Made by a program: the position numbers and the translations under genes. A stretch of 64,000 nucleotides of DNA from Actinomyces bovis (GTDB lineage: Bacteria; Actinomycetota; Actinomycetes; Actinomycetales; Actinomycetaceae), in contig NZ_UAPQ01000008.1 in assembly GCF_900444995.1 (NCBI RefSeq), positions 186,001-250,000 on the forward strand, in the 5' to 3' direction. Each line of letters opens with the position of its first letter. The first letter of the stretch is position 1. Under the pieces are notes generated by a model. It searched no databases. It was given only the letters and a program-made list of their open reading frames with translations, and was not told where the DNA came from. This document shows positions 1 to 6,292 of this stretch, piece by piece.

Positions 1-1
1 C

Positions 2-442
2 GCCGCCCACCCTGCCCCCCTGGCCCAGATCGCCGCTGTCCGCCAAGTGCTGACAGACATTCCCGGCGCCCTGGAGGTGCCCGAACTACTGGTTCTCAAC
101 AAGGCTGATCTAGCAGACGCCGTCACCCTGGCCGCTCTACGCACCAGGCTGCCGGGTGCCGCTATCGTTTCAGCTCACACAGGTGAGGGAATTGCTGAGT
201 TAGAGGAGCGCATCGCTCAACTCTTGCCTCGTCCCAATGTACAAGTGGATCTGGTGGTGCCCTACTCGCGCGGAGACCTAGTCTCCCGGTTCCACGCAGA
301 CGGGGAAATCGACGCCGTCGAGTACGAGGAGGCCGGCACGCGCTTGCGCGGGCGGGTCGACGCGGCCTTGGCCGCAGAGCTCCAGAGTGCCGCCGCAGAG
401 GTGTCAGCGATGCGGGTAGCTGAGGCCGAACAGCTCGCCTGA
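2..442 (+). CDS. hflX: GTPase HflX, C-terminal part (5' end outside window)
   Basis: The window opens inside this gene, in the frame that begins at base 2. The 146 residues left match the C-terminal part of HflX, a ribosome-associated GTPase known to split stalled or hibernating ribosomes. The first residues (AAHP) resemble the stretch after the DxxG motif. The G4 motif NKAD, which selects guanine, is at residues 33-36 and a G5-like SA is at 57-58. The P-loop and the N-terminal HflX domain must lie upstream of base 1. dinG begins 24 bases downstream on the same strand, so the two may be co-transcribed. The family call rests on a partial protein. Confidence 0.85.
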   Translation, partial: AAHPAPLAQIAAVRQVLTDIPGALEVPELLVLNKADLADAVTLAALRTRLPGAAIVSAHTGEGIAELEERIAQLLPRPNVQVDLVVPYSRGDLVSRFHADGEIDAVEYEEAGTRLRGRVDAALAAELQSAAAEVSAMRVAEAEQLA

Positions 443-466
443 GACGAGCCGGTGGAATAACGGCAA

Positions 467-2503
467 ATGAGTGAGCAGCAGGGCGCCGCCAGCCCGGCCT
501 CAAATGGCGGGGTTGCTGGCGCTGTAGCCCAGGCGGAGGAGGCGCTTGCAGTCGCTGTCACCCGTCTGGGAGGCAGCGCCCGCAGCGGCCAAGTCACCAT
601 GACCCAGCGCGTTACGCAGGCCATTGAGTCTGGGGAGCACCTCCTAGTGCAAGCCGGCACCGGCACCGGAAAGTCACTGGGCTACCTAATCCCCGCACTG
701 ATCCACGCCGTCGCCACCGGGGAAAGGACGGTGGTATCTACCGCAACCCTGGCACTGCAACGCCAAGTGCTGGTCAAAGATGCTCCCCTGGCCGCTGACG
801 CCGTAGCCCAGGTGACTGGCACCCGGCCAGTAGTCGCCCTGCTCAAAGGTTGGCAGAACTACGCCTGCCTGCACCGAGCGGAGGGCGGCTACCCTGACCA
901 AGAAGAACCCAGCGCCCTCTTTTCCGCCGCCAGCGCCACCACCAGGCGCACTGCGGCCGGCGCCACTGCCAGCCTGGGGGAGCAGGTGGTGCGGTTGCGC
1001 GAGTGGGTGCAGGAAACCACCACCGGTGACCGCGACGACCTAGTCCCCGGTGTCTCAGACCGTGCTTGGGCTCAAGTCTCCGTCACCCGCGCTGAATGCA
1101 TCGGCTCCGCCTGCCCCCTGCGCACCGAATGCTTCCCCGAGCGCGCCCGCGCCGCCGCCGCAGAAGCGGACCTGGTGGTAACCAACCACGCCATGCTTGG
1201 TATCGCCAGCGCAGGCAACCCCTCAGTCCTACCCGAGCACCAGGTGTTGGTAGTCGATGAGGCTCATGAACTCACTGACCGGGTTCGCTCCCAAGGCACC
1301 GTAACGCTCTCAGCCGGAGCGGTGACCCGGGTAGCCGCCACAGCCAGGAAGCTAGCCGGGGTAGTCGCTGCGGACTTGGAAGAGGCCGGGCAAGCTCTCC
1401 AGTTGGCGCTCGCGGCCGTACCCGATGGGCGTCTGACCGCAGGCTTGCCTGAGCCACTTCGGAGCGCTCTAGTGCTGATCGACGCCGCCGCGCGCCAGGT
1501 ACTGGCCGACGTGCGTGAGCGAGGCAAGGAAGCTGGGGGAACGGTGGGTGCTGACGCTGGCGGCATCGCTCTAGCGCGCACCGCAGTGGCAGAGCTGGTC
1601 GACGCCGTCGCACGCATGACCGGCGACTCCGTGGCCAAACACCAAGATGTGGCCTGGTGTGAGCGGCCGAATCGAGGTCAGGACCCGCCCCGCCTGGTGC
1701 TGGCGCCAATTGAGGTCGCTGGTTCCGTGGCCGACACCCTGTTGGACGGCAAAGCTGTGGTGCTTACCTCCGCCACCTTGGAACTCGGCGGCAGCTTTGA
1801 ACCCATGGCCCGGGCACTAGGCCTAACGCTCTGTAAAACAGCATGGGATGGCTTGGACGTTGGCACTCCTTTTGACTACGCCCGTCAAGGCATCCTCTAT
1901 GTTCCCACCCACTTGCCCCGGCCTGGGCGCGGCGTCAGTCCGGAAGCGCTTGAGGAGATGCTGGAGCTTGCCCTTGCCTCCGGTGGCGGCATGTTGGGCC
2001 TGTTCTCCTCGCGCAAGGGTGCGGAGGAGGCCGCCTCGCTGCTGCGCGAGTGCACTGATTTGCCGATCTACGCCCAGGGGGAGGATCAGCTGCCCACACT
2101 GGTGGAGGCCTTTGCCGCTGACGATTCCGCTTGCCTGCTGGGCAGCCTCAGCTTGTGGCAGGGCGTGGATGTGCCCGGACGCACCTGTCGGCTGGTGGTT
2201 ATGGACCGCATCCCCTTCCCTCGGCCCGATGACCCTGTGGCCCAGGCTCGCGCAGAGGCTGTGGACGCGGCCGGAGGCAACGGTTTTATGAGTGTGTCCG
2301 CCACGCACGCCGCCCTGATGCTGGCTCAGGGGGCTGGGCGGCTGGTTCGGCGCATGGATGATCGGGGAGTGGTCGCCGTTTTGGACCCGCGGCTGCGTAC
2401 CGCTCGTTACGGCGGCTTCCTGGCCCGCACCATGCCCCGACTGTGGCCCACCCAGGACCGTGAGGTGGTCATCGGGGCCTTGACCCGGCTTGCCTCAGCC
2501 TGA
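467..2503 (+). CDS. dinG: DinG-family ATP-dependent DNA helicase
   Basis: This is a 678-residue XPD/DinG-type superfamily 2 helicase, a 5'-to-3' DNA unwinding enzyme thought to resolve unusual DNA structures. A Walker A motif (GTGTGKS) lies near residue 65 and a DEAH box (VVDEAHEL) near residue 265. Four cysteines at about 134, 211, 216 and 222 have the C-x4-C-x5-C spacing of the DinG iron-sulfur cluster, so a 4Fe-4S cluster is expected. C-terminal motifs include QGVDVPG and QGAGRLVRR, the usual motif VI region. No strong ribosome binding site precedes the ATG. No SOS box was seen upstream, so despite the name, damage control is not supported here. Confidence 0.9.
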   Translation: MSEQQGAASPASNGGVAGAVAQAEEALAVAVTRLGGSARSGQVTMTQRVTQAIESGEHLLVQAGTGTGKSLGYLIPALIHAVATGERTVVSTATLALQRQVLVKDAPLAADAVAQVTGTRPVVALLKGWQNYACLHRAEGGYPDQEEPSALFSAASATTRRTAAGATASLGEQVVRLREWVQETTTGDRDDLVPGVSDRAWAQVSVTRAECIGSACPLRTECFPERARAAAAEADLVVTNHAMLGIASAGNPSVLPEHQVLVVDEAHELTDRVRSQGTVTLSAGAVTRVAATARKLAGVVAADLEEAGQALQLALAAVPDGRLTAGLPEPLRSALVLIDAAARQVLADVRERGKEAGGTVGADAGGIALARTAVAELVDAVARMTGDSVAKHQDVAWCERPNRGQDPPRLVLAPIEVAGSVADTLLDGKAVVLTSATLELGGSFEPMARALGLTLCKTAWDGLDVGTPFDYARQGILYVPTHLPRPGRGVSPEALEEMLELALASGGGMLGLFSSRKGAEEAASLLRECTDLPIYAQGEDQLPTLVEAFAADDSACLLGSLSLWQGVDVPGRTCRLVVMDRIPFPRPDDPVAQARAEAVDAAGGNGFMSVSATHAALMLAQGAGRLVRRMDDRGVVAVLDPRLRTARYGGFLARTMPRLWPTQDREVVIGALTRLASA

Positions 2504-2591
2504 TCAGGACGTTGGTTCCCAAGTTTGTGTGACCCGCGCCGCGTACCCTGATAATCAAAGGTGCGCCAACAGCGCCGCCCAAGTACGCCAT

Positions 2592-2598
2592 AAGGAGG
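2592..2598 (+). promoter_or_regulatory. Ribosome binding site of ldh
   Basis: AAGGAGG lies 6 bases before the GTG at 2605. This strong Shine-Dalgarno site fixes the start of the lactate dehydrogenase gene. Confidence 0.8.
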
Positions 2599-2604
2599 AA
2601 CACT

Positions 2605-3609
2605 GTGTCAGACACCACGATCACCAACAGCGCCCAAGGCTCCTACCCCATTGGTCAGTCCGGTCGGCCTTCTAAGGTCGCGATCATCGGCGCCGGTGCG
2701 GTCGGTTCCACCTTGGCCTATGCCTGCGTGAGCAAGGGGGTGGCGCGGGAGATCGTGCTACAGGACATCGCCAAGGAGAAGGTGGAAGCCGAGGCGCTCG
2801 ACATCGCTCAAGGCATCCAGTTCACTTCGGCTGGCTCAGTCTCCGGCTCAGACGACCCGGAGATTTGCCGCGGCGCCGACGTCATCGCCATCACTGCCGG
2901 TGCCAAGCAAAAGCCAGGCCAGTCTCGCCTAGATCTAGCTGGGGCCACCGTAGGCATCATGGAGAAGATCCTGCCCAAGCTCGTGGAAGTAGCCCCCAAT
3001 GCGATCTTCGTGCTGGTGGCTAATCCTGTGGACGTGGTGACCTACTGCTCCAAGAAAATCACCGGGCTGCCTGACAACCAGATCTTCGGCTCTGGCACGG
3101 TGCTGGACACCGCCCGCATGCGTTACCTCGTCTCCCAGGAGACCGGCACTGCCACGCAGAATATCCACGGTTACATCGCCGGTGAGCACGGCGACTCTGA
3201 GGTGCCTTTGTGGTCCTCCACCCAGATTGGCGGCGTGCCCATTACCCAGTGGGGGCGCACGCAGGACGGTGGGATCTTCGATCAGGAGAAGCGGGACCAG
3301 ATCGCCTACGACGTCGTGCGTTCGGCCTACCGGATCATTGAAGGCAAGGGTGTCACCAACTACGCCGTCGGTTTGGCAGTGCAGCGGATCATCGGTGCCG
3401 TGCTGAATGACGAGCAGCGCGTGCTGACCATCTCCCCACTGCTGAGCAACTGGCACGGCATCTCTGATGTCTGCATGGCGGTGCCCACCATCGTGGGCCG
3501 CGAAGGCGCGGGGAGGCGCCTGGAGTTGCCGCTGACCCTAGATGAGCGTGACCGCCTCACAGCCTCTGCGGAGCGTCTGCGCGAGGTTTCGCGCGGGCTA
3601 GGGTACTGA
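2605..3609 (+). CDS. ldh: L-lactate dehydrogenase
   Basis: A 334-residue NAD-dependent L-lactate dehydrogenase reducing pyruvate to L-lactate in the cytoplasm; it fits a fermentative, saccharolytic lifestyle. The Rossmann glycine motif GAGAVGS is near residue 30, the NPVDVVTY segment near 140, and the catalytic loop GEHGDSE puts the proton-donor histidine at residue 195. The start is GTG with a strong upstream ribosome binding site. The gene appears monocistronic: it follows dinG after about 100 bases and is closed by a strong hairpin shared with convergent lexA. Malate dehydrogenase is the main alternative in this superfamily, but the length and the active-site loop favour lactate dehydrogenase. 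Confidence 0.95.
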   Translation: MSDTTITNSAQGSYPIGQSGRPSKVAIIGAGAVGSTLAYACVSKGVAREIVLQDIAKEKVEAEALDIAQGIQFTSAGSVSGSDDPEICRGADVIAITAGAKQKPGQSRLDLAGATVGIMEKILPKLVEVAPNAIFVLVANPVDVVTYCSKKITGLPDNQIFGSGTVLDTARMRYLVSQETGTATQNIHGYIAGEHGDSEVPLWSSTQIGGVPITQWGRTQDGGIFDQEKRDQIAYDVVRSAYRIIEGKGVTNYAVGLAVQRIIGAVLNDEQRVLTISPLLSNWHGISDVCMAVPTIVGREGAGRRLELPLTLDERDRLTASAERLREVSRGLGY

Positions 3610-3632
3610 GACCGGGAAGAGTCCTTGCAGAT

Positions 3633-3680
3633 AGCAAGTGCCTGGCTGTGGGAGATTCACTCCTCAGCCAGGCACTTGCT
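3633..3680. terminator. Bidirectional terminator between ldh and lexA
   Basis: A perfect 16-bp inverted repeat (3633-3648 with 3665-3680; core GCAAGTGCCTGGCTG) encloses a 16-base loop. It lies between the stop codons of two convergent genes. There is no long T run, as is common in high-GC actinobacteria. Confidence 0.8.
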
Positions 3681-3706
3681 TGTGGAAGCTCGTTTTGGGG
3701 CGTGCC

Positions 3707-4561
3707 TCAGAGCGCCCGCAACACAGTTACGACCTTGCCCATGATGGTGGCTGTGTCACCCGGAATAGGGGCGTAATCGGGGTTGCGAGGCAGGAGCCAC
3801 TGGTGGCCGTCCTTGCGGGAGAGCACCTTGACTGTGGCAGAGGCGCCGTCAACGTCTTCAATCATCGCGGCCACGATCTCGCCGTTTGCGGCGTCTGGCT
3901 GGGAGCGCACCACCACCCAGTCGCCGTCACAGATCGCAGCCTCAAGCATGGAGTCCCCGTGCACCTCCAGCATAAAGAGTTCACCGTCACCAGTGAGGCG
4001 GCGGGGGAGGGCTAGGACATCCTCCACCTCCTGCTCAGCCAGGATCGGGGATCCTGCGGCAATGCGTCCCACCAGCGGAACTGCCACAGCCTCGCCTGCG
4101 GCAATGCCGGGCAGGGCCGGCAGGGCGGATGCGGTGGCTATGGGTGGCGGAGGCAGGGTGACGACCGGACCGTGTGAGCCTGCGGGAGAAGGTTCTGTTT
4201 GCTGAGAGCTTTCCGGCTGCTGCGGCGCTCCGGACTGTGGGGGAGGTTCAGGTAGACCAGGTTCTACATCCAGCACCTCAAGTGCCCGGGGCCGATTCGG
4301 GTCGCGGCGTACCAAGCCAAGTCGCTCTAGTTTGTCCAATTGGTGCTTCACGGAAGAGGGACTGGTTAGCCCGACCGTCTTACCGATTTCTCGCATGGAT
4401 GGCGGGTAGCCGTGGTCACGAACGGCGTCGCGCACGGCAAGGTAAACCGCTCGGGAACGACTGTCCAAGCCCTCCACTATTTGCGCAGGGGTTACTCCGG
4501 GGGCAGTCACACCTGGGGTGGATGAGCTGAACTGTTGGTGCTGCTTGCCGATCAAAGTCAT
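3707..4561 (-). CDS. lexA: SOS repressor LexA with a long proline/glutamine-rich linker
   Basis: LexA represses DNA-damage genes and cuts itself when stimulated by RecA. This 284-residue protein has an N-terminal winged helix ([19 protein letters not shown], near residue 55) and a C-terminal S24 peptidase domain. The cleavage site is the A-G bond in GRIAAGSP, the catalytic serine is in GDSM (about 204) and the catalytic lysine in ATVK (about 245). The two domains are joined by an unusually long linker of roughly 60 residues rich in Pro, Gln, Ser and Ala. GGAGGAG abuts the ATG at 4561; a TTG two codons later (4555) has better spacing and may be the true start. It faces the LysM gene across a region with SOS-box-like sites. 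Confidence 0.95.
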   Translation of the reverse strand: MTLIGKQHQQFSSSTPGVTAPGVTPAQIVEGLDSRSRAVYLAVRDAVRDHGYPPSMREIGKTVGLTSPSSVKHQLDKLERLGLVRRDPNRPRALEVLDVEPGLPEPPPQSGAPQQPESSQQTEPSPAGSHGPVVTLPPPPIATASALPALPGIAAGEAVAVPLVGRIAAGSPILAEQEVEDVLALPRRLTGDGELFMLEVHGDSMLEAAICDGDWVVVRSQPDAANGEIVAAMIEDVDGASATVKVLSRKDGHQWLLPRNPDYAPIPGDTATIMGKVVTVLRAL

Positions 4562-4617
4562 CTCCTCCTGCAGTGCCGTCAGGCACTCCGCTCAGAGTCC
4601 CCAAAAGCTGATGTGTG

Positions 4618-4675
4618 CACGAATTCGTGTCAGTGGTCTGTGGTGACCTTGACATATCAACCCTACGGGCCCGTA
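4618..4675. promoter_or_regulatory. Two 12-bp perfect palindromes in the lexA/LysM intergenic region
   Basis: CACGAATTCGTG (4618-4629) and TACGGGCCCGTA (4664-4675) are each perfectly palindromic. Neither matches the actinobacterial SOS box. They flank and overlap the likely divergent promoters and may bind another regulator. Confidence 0.35.
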
Positions 4676-4679
4676 CAAC
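4649..4679 (+). promoter_or_regulatory. Candidate promoter of the LysM gene
   Basis: A perfect -35 TTGACA (4649-4654) is followed after 19 bases by TACAAC (4674-4679, 4 of 6 to TATAAT). The first SOS-box-like site begins 7 bases later, where a bound repressor would cover the transcription start. The long spacer makes the call tentative. Confidence 0.4.
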
Positions 4680-4685
4680 ACTTTT

Positions 4686-4699
4686 CAAACATGTGTTCG
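4686..4699. promoter_or_regulatory. SOS (LexA) box-like site 1
   Basis: CAAACATGTGTTCG matches the actinobacterial LexA consensus CGAACRNRYGTTYG at 13 of 14 positions. It lies between lexA and the LysM gene. Confidence 0.65.
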
Positions 4700-4738
4700 A
4701 AAGATGCTGGACGTGTCGCCCTTGGTTCGCTAGTCTAT

Positions 4739-4752
4739 CGAACAGTTGTTCG
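4739..4752. promoter_or_regulatory. SOS (LexA) box-like site 2
   Basis: CGAACAGTTGTTCG matches CGAACRNRYGTTYG at 13 of 14 positions and is nearly palindromic. It lies one base before site 3. Confidence 0.7.
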
Positions 4753-4753
4753 T

Positions 4754-4767
4754 CGAACATATGTCCA
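4754..4767. promoter_or_regulatory. SOS (LexA) box-like site 3
   Basis: CGAACATATGTCCA keeps the left half of the SOS consensus but has two mismatches on the right. Its end overlaps the start of the AGGAGG ribosome binding site (4767-4772) of the LysM gene, so any binding here would sit right at the gene. Confidence 0.45.
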
Positions 4768-4778
4768 GGAGGATGCTG

Positions 4779-5417
4779 ATGAGCGCCATGGTGATCCCAG
4801 TGCAGGCTTCGCGTGAGGAAGCTGCTGCTTCTGTGGCCGCAGCGCCCATTAGGGCTAAGCGTGTCCGCCCGTCCCATTTGCGTCTGGTCACCCCTGACTT
4901 CGTGCCAGAGTCCGCGCCTCGCCCAGCACTTGTCTCAGCGACGGTATCGCTGCCGGCGGCGCTCAAACCTGCTGTGCCAGCGGCGCGTCGCGTTAGGGCT
5001 GAGCAAAACCTGATCGCGGCGGCTAAGGTGCCTCAGCGGCCAGCTCGCGAAGTGAAGGCAAGGGTGGGAGTGGCTTCAAAGCAGGGTGACGCCGTAGCGG
5101 CAGTGCCCGCCCAAGAAGTGTCAAAGCTTGGATTCCTGGCCGCTCTACCTGGATGGCTGCGGGTACTGGTAGCTGGTGCGCTGGTGACCGTGGCGATCGT
5201 GGCCACTGCATGTGCTGGCGCCATCACCGCCGCCATCATTGCTGAGCCGGTGCAAACCACCACTGCGGTAGTTCAGTCTGGTCAGAGCCTATGGGATGTA
5301 GCGGCTGCAACCGGTGCCGCGGATGTCCCGGAAGCAGTTGCCCAGATTCGCGAGCTCAATGGGCTGCGGGACTCCGTGTTGCAGCCTGGTCAGAGGCTGC
5401 TGGTTCCGGTTGGCTGA
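4779..5417 (+). CDS. LysM-domain membrane protein, probable SOS-induced division inhibitor
   Basis: A 212-residue protein with a long basic N-terminal region, one membrane segment (about residues 125-150, [18 protein letters not shown]) and a C-terminal LysM domain (SGQSLWDVA to LLVPVG) that would bind peptidoglycan outside the membrane. The order lexA / this gene / nrdR is that of Mycobacterium Rv2719c (ChiZ) and Corynebacterium divS, SOS-induced proteins that delay division; Bacillus YneA is a functional analogue. From context I infer the same role. The ATG at 4779 was chosen because AGGAGG lies 6 bases upstream; an ATG at 4773 is too close. SOS-box-like sites sit immediately upstream. Confidence 0.8.
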   Translation: MSAMVIPVQASREEAAASVAAAPIRAKRVRPSHLRLVTPDFVPESAPRPALVSATVSLPAALKPAVPAARRVRAEQNLIAAAKVPQRPAREVKARVGVASKQGDAVAAVPAQEVSKLGFLAALPGWLRVLVAGALVTVAIVATACAGAITAAIIAEPVQTTTAVVQSGQSLWDVAAATGAADVPEAVAQIRELNGLRDSVLQPGQRLLVPVG

Positions 5418-5523
5418 GACTGCTGCGAGGTGCTGCGGTAGCCTTGTGCTTAGCCGGATGGTGGAAGTGCCTGCAATCTCCTGTCAGTGGGGAATCGCCG
5501 CCGGCGGGAATGAGGAGTACGCC

Positions 5524-5991
5524 GTGCACTGTCCTTTCTGTCGCAATGACGGCTCACGGGTGGTGGACTCTCGTACCTCTGATGACGGCACCAGCATCCG
5601 ACGGCGTCGCGAGTGCACGCAGTGCGGTAGGCGCTTTTCGACGGTGGAGACGGCCAGCCTCTCTGTGCGCAAACGCTCCGGTGCTGTAGAGCCTTTCAAC
5701 CGCGCCAAGGTCATCGTTGGAGTGCGCCGGGCCTGTCAAGGGCGGCCCGTCTCAGATGACGACCTGGCCTTGCTGGCCCACAGGGTTGAAGAAACCGTGC
5801 GGGCCTCCGGTCAGGCTCTGGTTGACTCTCAGGATATTGGTACTGCGATCCTCGGTCCGCTGCGTGAGCTAGATGAGGTCGCTTATCTGCGCTTCGCTTC
5901 GGTCTACTCCTCCTTTGACACCTTGGAAGACTTCGCAGCTGCAATCGACGAGCTCCGCAAGCAGCGCGAAGGGGCGGCTCCAAAAGACTGA
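5524..5991 (+). CDS. nrdR: Transcriptional repressor NrdR
   Basis: A 155-residue regulator of ribonucleotide reductase genes that senses ATP/dATP. The N-terminal zinc ribbon has two cysteine pairs (CPFC at residues 3-6, CTQC near 31-34) and is followed by an arginine-rich stretch and an ATP-cone domain. The start is a GTG giving VHCPFC, as in the family, with GAGGAG about 8 bases upstream; longer readings of the same frame have no support. It follows the LysM gene by about 105 bases. No reductase gene is present here, so its targets are elsewhere. Length and motifs are typical. Confidence 0.95.
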   Translation: MHCPFCRNDGSRVVDSRTSDDGTSIRRRRECTQCGRRFSTVETASLSVRKRSGAVEPFNRAKVIVGVRRACQGRPVSDDDLALLAHRVEETVRASGQALVDSQDIGTAILGPLRELDEVAYLRFASVYSSFDTLEDFAAAIDELRKQREGAAPKD

Positions 5992-6292
5992 GGGGCGCTC
6001 AGCAGGTCCCTGGTTGGTGTGGCAGGCAGGGCTGTGCTACCTGCGTCTGTCATGGGTGTCCGTCGAATCTCTGGAAAGAAACTGAGTCTGCCGCTTGCGC
6101 CAAAGATACTAAACGGCTTTTGTGGCTGTTTCCACACATGAACCTACCGATCGTGGTTATGCTCGTCTCGCCTGTAGGCGGCAAACACGGGGACAGCCTC
6201 GCTGTCAATGTGTGACAGCCGCCTTCCCCCAGGCGCTCCCAGTAAACGGATTTAGCCCGCGCAGCCGGGCACCTCGACGAGGAGGTCAGTCC
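5992..6292. other. Intergenic region between nrdR and the GH20 gene
   Basis: About 300 bases without a convincing gene. It contains a small perfect inverted repeat, GACAGC/GCTGTC with a 3-base spacer (6192-6206), with a further GACAGCC at 6213-6219. It probably holds the promoter and control sites of the secreted glycosidase, but I could not assign a -35/-10 pair. Confidence 0.4.

Noticed and set aside
6192-6206. GACAGC/GCTGTC inverted repeat before the GH20 gene
   Set aside because: Six base pairs with a 3-base spacer is too weak on its own to name as an operator or terminator.
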